Origin: Nitrosomonadales bacterium
GTDB taxonomy: Bacteria; Pseudomonadota; Gammaproteobacteria; Burkholderiales; Gallionellaceae
NCBI GenBank assembly: GCA_023259055.1
Contig: JAHFQZ010000002.1
Coordinates: forward strand, 372,001-436,000
Length of the DNA stretch: 64,000 nt
Reading direction: 5' to 3'
Shown in pieces: positions 53,466-61,343 of the stretch. The notes under the pieces were generated by a model that had not been told where the DNA came from, did not search any database, and saw only the letters and a program-made list of their open reading frames with translations. Position 1 is the stretch's first letter. Every line of letters begins with the position of its first letter. The translations under genes were made by a program, and so were the position numbers.

Positions 53466-54497
53466 CTAGAATTCGATCGAAGGTCTAAGCAAGAGTGTCA
53501 GCAAACTCTTGTTGCGGTTCCGCAGTGCGCCGATGTATTCATCAGGGCTTTCCCAAACGAAACCGACATCCAGAGTGGCGCTGTAACTCTTCCCGCCTAC
53601 TGGATATTTCTTGCCGATAATAAATTCCTCGCGCACAATTTGACCACCATGCTGAGAGAATTGCACCTTTATGTCGACAGAGCTGTTCTTGAGCCACTGT
53701 AGAAACGGGGCGCGGTGGTCTAGATTGCTGCGGTGGATACTTAAGTAAAACACGTCGGTTATGTCCGGGTTGGAGTTGAATTTCCCGCCCAAGCGGAAAC
53801 TCCAGCTCATTTTCTCATCCGGGTAATCGAGCTTGCCCTTGATCTTCCATTCCAGTTCATACCATTTGTCGTCGATGAGTACGTTGTTTTTGATGTGTTT
53901 TATGCCGGCGCTGATGAGATATCCGGTATACCCCATGTTGCTGCCTGCGCGTGTTTCTCCAGGCCGCACCAGTTTCGCAATGTTGCCGAAGAACATCGAT
54001 ACGGCCCATGGCTCCTGGAACCCTGCGGTGATGGAATCGAAAATATTGATACCGCCGTTGCCTATTTGTCCTTGGCTGTAAAAGCCTGGCGTGTGCTTTT
54101 TGAGATAGGTGCCTAGAACAGGCATCGGATAGATGCTTGCTTCCAGTGTCATGTAGCGCGGAATCGCTGAGCCTTCGATCAGGTTGCGGTAGATCGCCGT
54201 TTCGCTATCCGAAGTGATTGTCGGGATCGGTTTGCTTGTAAGGGGGATGTTAATACCTAGGTCGGTGTAATAAGGATCCCACTCCCACACCACTTCAGCT
54301 TCGCTATTCTCATCGCTGCGAGGAGAGGCAGGCGTAGTTTGCGGCGCTGGTTCGGTGGCTTGGGGGGGGGGCGAAACAGCCGTTTGAGCGGGGTTAGCCT
54401 GCCCGGCTGCATCGTGGCTCTTCGTATCAGCTTGCGCTGCATTCGCAAAGACAAGCAGAAACCATATGAAAAAAATTGGGTGCGAAATAAACTTCAT
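53466..54497 (-). CDS. Unrecognised exported outer-membrane-like protein
   Basis: The 343-aa product has a signal peptide (MKFISHPIFFIWFLLVFANA, then AQADT) followed by a Pro/Gln/Ala-rich linker (about residues 25-65). The remainder shows alternating strands and ends LLLRPSIEF with a terminal Phe, as in outer-membrane barrels. VVWEWDPYYTDLGINIPLT starts the folded part. I do not recognise a family. It is the last gene of the KS-CLF-dehydratase-reductase strand, 94 bp after fabG. Its placement suggests a role in pigment placement or the outer membrane. AAGGGAAC precedes the ATG. Confidence 0.75.
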   Translation of the reverse strand: MKFISHPIFFIWFLLVFANAAQADTKSHDAAGQANPAQTAVSPPPQATEPAPQTTPASPRSDENSEAEVVWEWDPYYTDLGINIPLTSKPIPTITSDSETAIYRNLIEGSAIPRYMTLEASIYPMPVLGTYLKKHTPGFYSQGQIGNGGINIFDSITAGFQEPWAVSMFFGNIAKLVRPGETRAGSNMGYTGYLISAGIKHIKNNVLIDDKWYELEWKIKGKLDYPDEKMSWSFRLGGKFNSNPDITDVFYLSIHRSNLDHRAPFLQWLKNSSVDIKVQFSQHGGQIVREEFIIGKKYPVGGKSYSATLDVGFVWESPDEYIGALRNRNKSLLTLLLRPSIEF

Positions 54498-54591
54498 TGC
54501 GTTCCCTTGGAATCTGCTAAAGCAATAAAGTTGTGAGGCAAATCCTGCATGTCAAATTTCTGGGATTAAGCCTGAATTTGCTGAGTGTTTC

Positions 54592-55311
54592 TCAAGCCAT
54601 CGCACCGTTGATTGAAATAATTTGCCCGGAAATATAAGCGGCGCGATCAGAAGCGAGAAAAGAGATGAGATCGGCTACTTCTTCGGGGCGTCCGGCGCGT
54701 TTCATCGGCACAATGGCATTGATGGTTTCCTTGGGGAAGCTGGACTCGGTCATGGGCGAAACAATAATTCCCGGTGCAACCGCATTGACTGTGATGCCGC
54801 GGCTGGCGAGCTCCAGCGCAAGAGATTTGGTTGCCCCATGCAGACCGGCTTTGGCTGCCGAGTAGTTGACTTGTCCTCGATTGCCCATTACAGCTGCCAA
54901 TGAAGAAAGGTTAATGATGCGTCCCCAGCGCTTGCTAATCATAGGCATAAGCAGCGGTTGGGTGACATTGAAGAAACCATTCAACGATACGTCAATTACC
55001 CTTGTCCATTGTTCAGGACGCATCCCGGGCATTACCGCATCATCATGAATGCCGGCGTTATTTACCACGATCTGAATCGCTCCATCGGTAAGCAGTTGCT
55101 TGATTGCAGCTTTTGTTCTCTGTGCATCGGTGATGTCGAAGGAAACAGCTGTGGATGTCCCGCCGTTGGCAGTGATTTCAGCGACGATCTGCTGGGCATG
55201 TTCGAGGTTGCTGTTGGCGTGCACGATCACCTGATAGCCATCTGCCGCCAGCTGTCGACAAACTGCTGCCCCGATAGCACCACTGCCGCCAGTAACCAGT
55301 GCCCGCCTCAT
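54592..55311 (-). CDS. 3-ketoacyl-ACP reductase of the pigment locus (FabG-like)
   Basis: The 239-aa SDR enzyme has ALVTGGSGAIGAAVCRQLA (NADPH loop) and VNNAGIHDDAVM. The catalytic triad is in INLSSLAAVMGNRGQVNYSA (shown in part; Ser, Tyr) followed by AKAGLHGATKS (Lys). It reduces 3-ketoacyl-ACP. In this operon it would act in polyene chain extension. Its start overlaps the dehydratase stop by four bases (ATGA). Confidence 0.92.
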   Translation of the reverse strand: MRRALVTGGSGAIGAAVCRQLAADGYQVIVHANSNLEHAQQIVAEITANGGTSTAVSFDITDAQRTKAAIKQLLTDGAIQIVVNNAGIHDDAVMPGMRPEQWTRVIDVSLNGFFNVTQPLLMPMISKRWGRIINLSSLAAVMGNRGQVNYSAAKAGLHGATKSLALELASRGITVNAVAPGIIVSPMTESSFPKETINAIVPMKRAGRPEEVADLISFLASDRAAYISGQIISINGAMA

Positions 55312-55751
55312 GTCGTGACCCTGTCGGCATCCAGCACGACAATGGCGCGGCCTCGCAGCAATTCCACTTCGCCTGCATGAAGCGTGAAGTTGTAGCAGAC
55401 ACTACTTTGCTCAGACATCAGTTGCTCAGCATCAATTAGCATGTCTTCGGTGTAATCGCTCAGGTATTCAACCTTAGCAACCACATCGCGCACGCTCACC
55501 AGCAGGCCGGCGCGTGGACGCTGGCCGACCACACCGGTGAGACCGCCATGCACCGCCATGGCCTGTGCGGCAAATTCGATCCCGCACAAAGCACCCACCT
55601 TGCCGTTGCGCGCCAAGGGGTTGTTGATATCCCGATGGCTTTGAGCAATGCAGGTGATCTGAGTCGTGTCCCACCGCGTTACTCCTGCCAGCAGGCACAT
55701 GGCGCCCGCATGAGGAATCAGCGCCCGAATTTGGGTTTGGCCGATTAGCAT
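55308..55751 (-). CDS. Hotdog-fold 3-hydroxyacyl-ACP dehydratase (ApeP-like)
   Basis: The 147-aa protein starts MLIGQTQIRALIPHAGAMCL, with an IPHAGAMCLL motif found in ApeP-type dehydratases of aryl-polyene loci. GALCGIEFAAQAMAVHGGL, containing the Glu-x4-Met-x2-His dehydratase pattern, follows. It removes water from 3-hydroxyacyl-ACP to leave a trans double bond that is retained in the polyene. It overlaps the CLF-like gene by 7 bp and the reductase by 4 bp. Confidence 0.85.
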   Translation of the reverse strand: MLIGQTQIRALIPHAGAMCLLAGVTRWDTTQITCIAQSHRDINNPLARNGKVGALCGIEFAAQAMAVHGGLTGVVGQRPRAGLLVSVRDVVAKVEYLSDYTEDMLIDAEQLMSEQSSVCYNFTLHAGEVELLRGRAIVVLDADRVTT

Positions 55752-56539
55752 GGTTGAACCACAATATTTACCTGGTTGCCAGCAACATAGTTAATACGGA
55801 CTTGCTTCTGGGTATGAGCAGCAAGAGCAGCCAGCAGCGGCAGGCCGCGCGCGGCTGGGATGCCAAGCCGTAAGGATTCCAGCTGCGCGTTTGCGATAGG
55901 TGTGCTGGCGCCATTATTGCGGCTGATGCTGATTTCCAGTCCGGCCAAGCTGCGGTTCGTTTTGTTGCCAGTCAGCACTAGGCCAATGCCAAAGCCGGCG
56001 CTAATTGGTCGAGCATCATGAACGGGATGAGTGTAGGGAGTGTCGTAGGACATCAGTACCACAGTATCCTCGCCTGTATAAGCTTGCACACCGGCTTCAA
56101 TGAGTCCGGCTACAAAGCTATCATCGTAACAAGCCAGGCTGATGGAAGGCGCCATGGATCTTGTCGCAATAGACCAGTAGCCGGATGGCGCATTGTGTAC
56201 CGAGTTATGGAAGCGAGTCGGTGATATCTCACGTCCTTCAGCAGCGAGCGCTTCGAAAATTGCCTGCATATTTTCTCCTTCTCCTGCAGAAGAGGCAAAA
56301 ACAGAAGGCAATTCTGAAGCATTGCGCTGAGCGTGGGCAACAGCTTCGCAACCCACAGCCAGCGCGATTTTGACTGCGGGCCCGGTGCGGCGGCGCTCGG
56401 CTGACGGCAGCAAATCGTTGGGTGGAATAACAAGTGCCGCATCGATGTAAGCAGCGGTTCCTGCCAGAATAGCCTTGCTAGCCTGCCAACCGCAAAGCCC
56501 GGGGCCGAGGACTCCCACTCCTTCAACAAAAATCTTCAT
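55745..56539 (-). CDS. Ketosynthase-like/chain-length-factor protein
   Basis: The 264-aa protein is a short KS-like protein of the Ketoacyl-synt_2 type (CLF-like partner). It starts MKIFVEGVGVLGPGLCGWQA, keeps PSVFASSAGEGENMQAIFEA and NSVHNAPSGYWSIATRSMAP, then ISLACYDDSFVAGLIEAG. The C-terminal half of a full KS with the two His residues is missing, so it should pair with the full-length KS upstream rather than act alone. The Cys in ACYDD sits near the KS active-site position. ATG 56537-56539 overlaps the KS stop (TGATG). An upstream in-frame extension has no support. Confidence 0.82.
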   Translation of the reverse strand: MKIFVEGVGVLGPGLCGWQASKAILAGTAAYIDAALVIPPNDLLPSAERRRTGPAVKIALAVGCEAVAHAQRNASELPSVFASSAGEGENMQAIFEALAAEGREISPTRFHNSVHNAPSGYWSIATRSMAPSISLACYDDSFVAGLIEAGVQAYTGEDTVVLMSYDTPYTHPVHDARPISAGFGIGLVLTGNKTNRSLAGLEISISRNNGASTPIANAQLESLRLGIPAARGLPLLAALAAHTQKQVRINYVAGNQVNIVVQPC

Positions 56540-57732
56540 CAGATTCCCCTTCCAATCACCAGGCTGCAATTGCTGCCGCCAAACCCAAGTGAATTGGATA
56601 GCACGCGGTTCACCTTTTGCAGCCTGTTTTGAGTCAGGTAATTGCTTCTTAGCGCGGGGTCTAGAGTTTTGGTATTCAAGCCGCCGGGCATGAATCCGTG
56701 CTGTATGCATAGCGCAGAAATTATGGCTTCGGTCACGCCTGCAGCACCCAACAGGTGACCGGTCGCACCTTTGGTTGAGCTGCATGGCGTATTGTTGCCG
56801 AATACACTGAATACAGCCTGATCTTCTGCTGCATCGTTTGATTTAGTACCAGTGCCATGCAGATTGACGTAATCGATGTCGCTGGCTGACAGCCCAGCTG
56901 CTTGCAGGGCGGCCTGAATCGCTTTTTGTGCACCCAGGCCCTCAGGGTGAGGCGTGGACATGTGATAGGCATCGCTGCTTTCGCCAACGCCGAGCAGCAT
57001 GACGGAGTCCGGGCTGGAATGCGCAGTGGCTTTCTCCAGCAACACAAAGCCCGCAGCCTCGCCGATGGAAATCCCGTTGCGATCTGCGTCAAACGGGCAG
57101 CACGGGCGATTGGATACCAGCCCTAAAGAGTTGAATCCGTATAACGTGGTTAAGCACAGCGAGTCCACGCCGCCCACTATCGCAGCATCGCACAGCCCTG
57201 CCTGAATCATCCGCGAAGCGCTGCCGAACACCTTGGCAGAAGATGAGCATGCGGTTGATACGACCATGGCTGGCCCAGCAAGATCAAGAACATGTTGCAC
57301 GAAGTCAGCTACCGAATAGCAACTATGAGAGCCAAAATAATTTAAACCTGCAGGCAGGGCGCCGGTTACCGGGTCGCGTTGGCGATAGGCAAGCTCGGTT
57401 TCGAGGATGCCGGAGGTGCTGGTGCCCAAAAACAAGCCGATGCGTTCGCGCCCATAACGTTCACGAGCGGATTCAATCGCTTCTGCAAAATTATCCTGTT
57501 CCAGACCAAGCTGTGCGAGGCGGTTGTTGCGGCAATCGTAAACGGCGAGGTCGGGACGCACCGGGCGATCTTCGAGGCCGTTGATTCGTCCGATATAAGT
57601 ATCCAGATCGACATCAATGAAATCACAGTGAGCTAGGCCGGATTTCCCGGCAAGCAATGCGTTAAGCGTAGCATTGGTTCCTGCGCCTAGAGGTGTAACA
57701 AGAGTGAATGCTTTAAATTGGAGGGGGTGCAA
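56539..57732 (-). CDS. 3-oxoacyl-ACP synthase (KAS II-like) of the pigment locus
   Basis: The 397-aa protein is a full condensing enzyme. VVSTACSSSAKVFGSASRMI holds the catalytic Cys; HGTGTKSNDAAED and KGATGHLLGAAG hold the two His. It resembles the KS of aryl-polyene loci and would condense malonyl-ACP with the growing chain as a heterodimer with the CLF-like protein. The start is TTG at 57730-57732 with no strong ribosome-binding site, which is unusual but no better codon is available. The gene is first on the minus strand operon. Confidence 0.9.
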   Translation of the reverse strand: MHPLQFKAFTLVTPLGAGTNATLNALLAGKSGLAHCDFIDVDLDTYIGRINGLEDRPVRPDLAVYDCRNNRLAQLGLEQDNFAEAIESARERYGRERIGLFLGTSTSGILETELAYRQRDPVTGALPAGLNYFGSHSCYSVADFVQHVLDLAGPAMVVSTACSSSAKVFGSASRMIQAGLCDAAIVGGVDSLCLTTLYGFNSLGLVSNRPCCPFDADRNGISIGEAAGFVLLEKATAHSSPDSVMLLGVGESSDAYHMSTPHPEGLGAQKAIQAALQAAGLSASDIDYVNLHGTGTKSNDAAEDQAVFSVFGNNTPCSSTKGATGHLLGAAGVTEAIISALCIQHGFMPGGLNTKTLDPALRSNYLTQNRLQKVNRVLSNSLGFGGSNCSLVIGRGI

Positions 57733-58079
57733 AAGAAGCTTTCTAAAGATATTTGGGACGCAACATTATAAATTTTATCAGAAAAACATTAGTTAATGGG
57801 CCGAAATGCCGCGCCATGGTGAACAACATGGTGAAAACAAATGCGCTGAAAAATGGCACATTTATAATTTAGCGGCTTAAAAATTAAAAACAGATGCTTC
57901 CAATTATTATGAATAAAAATTATTTCATTGTGGAACAATTTAAGCAGATTCTGGTTTTACGCTTAATCAATTCATGCTGGTAATGCCGCTTTCGATTCTT
58001 TTGATCAGGAAACAATGTTCGGATTAATATAAAATAACAGCTATAGGCTTAACAAGTAAATTAAATAGAAAGTTCGCAT
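57733..58079. promoter_or_regulatory. Divergent spacer with candidate promoter for the methyltransferase
   Basis: The 347-bp spacer is AT-rich and has no gene. For the plus strand, TTGATC (58001-58006) and TAATAT (58025-58030) are 18 bp apart and lie 50 bp before the methyltransferase ATG. For the minus strand, ATTATA at 57765-57770 reads TATAAT towards the KS gene, but no good -35 was seen. A shared regulator is possible because both sides belong to the pigment locus. Confidence 0.4.
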
Positions 58080-58874
58080 ATGACCCCCTTTAGCAACCAT
58101 GATCTTTTGCCAGTCAAAGCACCGCATCTTCCACTGACAGAGTACTACCAGACAGAGCAAGAACGTCAGGCATATTTGAAAAAAATATTTGATGATACTG
58201 CGCCTGACTATGACCGTATAGAACGGTTGATGGCGTTTAATACCGGGTCTAGCTACCGGCGTCATGCGCTTGTTCGTGCAGGCCTGCAAGCAAACATGAA
58301 GGTTCTCGACGTTGGAGTGGGCACAGGTCTGGTTGCAGCGCAGGCCTGTATATTGACAGGTGATCCTTCTTGCGTGATTGGTGTGGATCCAAGCACCGGC
58401 ATGATGGCGGCCAGCAATGTCCCCGAGGGTATGGTGTTAATGGAGGGACGTGCCGAGGCGTTGCCTTTTCCCGATAATCATTTCGATTTTCTGAGTATGG
58501 GCTATGCACTGCGTCATATCAGCGATTTGAGTGTGGCATTTGCAGAATTTGAGCGTGTCCTGAAACCGGGCGGACGATTGTGTATTCTGGAAATGACCAA
58601 GCCGCAAAGTAGTATCGGCACATGGATGCTAAAAACTTATATGCGCGGTGTAATACCGCTGCTTACTCGAATCGTTTCCAAGCAAAAGACTAGCGAAACC
58701 ATCTGGCGCTATTTTTGGGACAGCATCGAAGCCTGCGTACCGCCCGAGCGAGTGATGGCGACACTGCGTTCCGCAGGACTGGTGCAGGTTAAAAGGCACG
58801 TGGAAATTGGCATATTTTCCGAATATCAGGCAGTTAAGGCTGATCCAAAAATTGCAAATTCGTCTGCCATTTGA
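58080..58874 (+). CDS. Class I SAM methyltransferase (UbiE/COQ5-like)
   Basis: The 264-aa protein has the SAM-binding motif KVLDVGVGTGLVAAQACI (about residue 78), then VIGVDPSTGMMAASNV and VLKPGGRLCILEMTKPQSS. This resembles UbiE/COQ5-type methyltransferases. In aryl-polyene loci a methyltransferase may alkylate the phenolic head group, which is a reasonable inference here. A true ubiquinone role cannot be ruled out, although UbiE is normally encoded with ubiB/ubiJ. The ATG at 58080 has a weak upstream signal. Confidence 0.82.
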   Translation: MTPFSNHDLLPVKAPHLPLTEYYQTEQERQAYLKKIFDDTAPDYDRIERLMAFNTGSSYRRHALVRAGLQANMKVLDVGVGTGLVAAQACILTGDPSCVIGVDPSTGMMAASNVPEGMVLMEGRAEALPFPDNHFDFLSMGYALRHISDLSVAFAEFERVLKPGGRLCILEMTKPQSSIGTWMLKTYMRGVIPLLTRIVSKQKTSETIWRYFWDSIEACVPPERVMATLRSAGLVQVKRHVEIGIFSEYQAVKADPKIANSSAI

Positions 58875-59039
58875 GATGACCATGCAGGATAACAACAGGG
58901 GCAGGATCACTGGTTCTGCCCTTTGTCTTTTGTGCGCTCCCTGCATTGGTTTTGCAAGCCTGGCTGTCCGCCTCAGCTTTTGTAATCAACCGGATAAGCA
59001 TGAATTAATTTCTCAAAATGTTAGTGAAGGGTAGCGTGC

Positions 59040-60380
59040 ATGAAGAAAATCCTCCTTATTAACCCGGCATACAAGGGAAGCCTGCATTCCAACATCAAGG
59101 TGCTGGCGATCCCGCCAATGAATCTTGCCATCATTGCGCGCTATACGCCCGACCACTATGATGTGCAGATTGTTGATGAATCGATGGAAGATCTGGATTT
59201 TGATGCGCCGGTGGATCTGGTCGGCATTACCTGCATGACTCCCCTCGCGCCTCGCGCTTATGAAATTGCCGCCGCTTTCCGCAAACGTGGAGTTCCTGTG
59301 GTAATGGGTGGAATACATGTCTCATACATGACGGATGAGGCCTTGCGCTACGCAGATGCGGTCGTGGTCGGCGAGGGCGAAAACATCTGGCCGAAGCTGC
59401 TGGAAGATTTCGAGCGGGGGCAAATGCAGAAAGTATATCGGGCGGGCGAGCCGCCCGACATCGAAAACCTGCTGGCGCCGCGCCGCGATTTGATCAAAGG
59501 AAAATATTTTGTGGAGACCGTTCAGACCGGGCGCGGCTGCCCGATCAACTGCAATTTCTGTTCGGTCACGGCGTTTAACGGTTCGCGTTACCGGGTGCGC
59601 AATATCGACAGCGTGATCGATGAGATCAACACCATCAAGTCCAAGCGCATCTTCATCGTGGACGACAATATCGTCGGGCAAGGACCCAGATATATCAAGC
59701 GGGCCAAGGATTTCTTCGACCGGCTGCAGGACTGCAACAAGGAATGGGGCGGGCAAACCTGCCTCAATATTGTGGAGCACGACGACGTGCTGAAAGCCGC
59801 CCAGCGCAGCGGTTGCAAGGGCTTTTTGATCGGCTTCGAATCGCTGGATTCCGCTACGATTAATTCGATGCACAAGTCCGTCAACCTGCGGCCAAATACC
59901 CGCAATTTCCGCGACTCGATCAAGAAAATTCACGATCATGGTATCGCCATTGTGGGCTGTTTTATTTTCGGAACGGAGGGGCAGACCAAGGATGCGTTCC
60001 GGCGCACCATCGATTTTGTGCTGGAGAATGAAATTGACGCCGTGCAACTGTCCCTGGAGACGCCGTTGCCGGGCACCGCGTTTTACAAGCAGATGGCCGA
60101 GGAAAACCGCCTGCTGCTGACCAATTACCCGAATGACTGGCGGCACTACACGATCTTTGAACCGGTATTCAGGATGAACGGCATGTCGCCACGCGAGGCT
60201 TACGAAGGGCTGCTGGAGGCCTATGCCGAGGTGTCTTCGCTCAAGTCGTCGTTGGTGCGCGGACTGAAAACCTTCCGCAACACCCGCAGCCTGTTCAGCA
60301 CCGGCATTTCCTTTTCATGGAACTATCAAGCCTACAAGACCATACGCAACACGTCGACGCCGTTAGCGGAGACGGATTGA
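59040..60380 (+). CDS. B12-binding-domain radical SAM enzyme
   Basis: The 446-aa protein starts MKKILLINPAYKG, with an N-terminal domain (1-140) of the cobalamin-binding type (ITCMTPLAPRAYEIAAAFRK, VVMGGIHVSYMTDEAL and GEGENIWPKLLEDF). The radical SAM cluster motif is QTGRGCPINCNFCSVTAFNG (CxxxCxxC). RIFIVDDNIVGQGPRYIKRA and FIFGTEGQTKDAFRRTIDFV follow. The family covers C-methylases and other difficult C-C or C-H reactions. The canonical DxHxxG cobalamin ligand is not seen, so it may not bind B12. It follows the methyltransferase by 165 bp and lies inside the pigment locus. The substrate is unknown. Confidence 0.88.
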   Translation: MKKILLINPAYKGSLHSNIKVLAIPPMNLAIIARYTPDHYDVQIVDESMEDLDFDAPVDLVGITCMTPLAPRAYEIAAAFRKRGVPVVMGGIHVSYMTDEALRYADAVVVGEGENIWPKLLEDFERGQMQKVYRAGEPPDIENLLAPRRDLIKGKYFVETVQTGRGCPINCNFCSVTAFNGSRYRVRNIDSVIDEINTIKSKRIFIVDDNIVGQGPRYIKRAKDFFDRLQDCNKEWGGQTCLNIVEHDDVLKAAQRSGCKGFLIGFESLDSATINSMHKSVNLRPNTRNFRDSIKKIHDHGIAIVGCFIFGTEGQTKDAFRRTIDFVLENEIDAVQLSLETPLPGTAFYKQMAEENRLLLTNYPNDWRHYTIFEPVFRMNGMSPREAYEGLLEAYAEVSSLKSSLVRGLKTFRNTRSLFSTGISFSWNYQAYKTIRNTSTPLAETD

Positions 60381-60476
60381 TTGCCTGATGACCTTGGTGA
60401 TTTTTCTGTTCGAAAACGAGTCCTGATCGAAGGCCTGTGAATATGAGTACTGAGCCTTGTTCTGACGCAGTTGGCT

Positions 60477-61343
60477 TTAAATCTCAGAGGCCTGATTACA
60501 GGCGGTTGTGAGCGAAACGGATTTCAGGTCAAGCGTCTGGAGATGTTTAAGCAGGCGAGGTAAAGCTTCCAGAATTACCTTTGCGTTTTTGTTTGGCCGG
60601 TTCGGGCGGCCATCGTGCAAAAGTAAAATATCCCCAGCGGCAAGGTTGCGCAGAAGTTGCCGCAATACCGGTTCCGGATGCCTTGCAAAGGTATCGAACC
60701 CGCGCCGCGTCCAAGAGGCGCAACACAAGTTGGCGCGCTCGACAGCTGGGGCGAGGAAGGGGGGGCGAAATCCCATTGGCGCGCGAAAGAACCTTGGCGT
60801 GACACCGGTAACGGCGCTAATAGTTGCCTGAGCTGACTCGATTTCACGCAGTATGCCACTTGGTCCGAAAAAAGCGAATGCGTAAGGGTGGCTGTTCGTA
60901 TGGTTTTCCAGGCTATGCCCTCGCTTGATGATTTCGCGGGCCAGTTCCGGGTAGGCGGAGACTTTGTTGGCGATACAGAAAAAACTTGCCTTGGCGCCAT
61001 ATTGGTCGAGCAGGTCGAGAACCAAAGGGGTGATTTCAGGATCCGGGCCATCGTCAAAGGTGATCGTTATTTCTCGTCGGCGTGCTGCAATTGCAGGCAG
61101 GTGTGTCATGTTTGGTCCGAGCAGCCGGCTTTTGGGCAGCATGACTCCCGCTGTAAGAATCAGGAGGTTGAACAATATGGCACCAAGCGCCCAATGCCAG
61201 ATGCCGGGATTCAGTACGACCAGCAGCACACTGCCAGTATGCACCACCGCGCTTATTTTCAGCGCCGGAGTGGTGAGCCAATGACGCGCTGCGGTTGGTT
61301 TTTCCTTGTTGGGAGCGATAGAGGGTTGCAGGCAATTTTTCAT
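60477..61343 (-). CDS. Polysaccharide deacetylase (carbohydrate esterase 4-like)
   Basis: The 288-aa product has two N-terminal membrane segments, then a NodB-like domain: EITITFDDGPDPEITPLVL (catalytic Asp), GHSLENHTNSHPYAFAFFG (zinc His pair), RAPMGFRPPFLAPAV and LLLHDGRPNRPNKNA. It should deacetylate a GlcNAc-type polymer or glycoside in the periplasm. It is translationally coupled to the MMPL exporter (4-bp overlap at 61340). It might act on a glycosylated pigment, which is inferred from position only. Confidence 0.85.
   Translation of the reverse strand: MKNCLQPSIAPNKEKPTAARHWLTTPALKISAVVHTGSVLLVVLNPGIWHWALGAILFNLLILTAGVMLPKSRLLGPNMTHLPAIAARRREITITFDDGPDPEITPLVLDLLDQYGAKASFFCIANKVSAYPELAREIIKRGHSLENHTNSHPYAFAFFGPSGILREIESAQATISAVTGVTPRFFRAPMGFRPPFLAPAVERANLCCASWTRRGFDTFARHPEPVLRQLLRNLAAGDILLLHDGRPNRPNKNAKVILEALPRLLKHLQTLDLKSVSLTTACNQASEI

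Noticed and set aside
58041..58289. An 82-aa minus-strand frame at the start of the methyltransferase gene
   Set aside because: Overlaps the conserved methyltransferase start and has no family features.
59322..60146. A 274-aa minus-strand frame opposite the radical SAM gene
   Set aside because: Antisense shadow with low-complexity, His/Asp/Val-rich sequence and no family.
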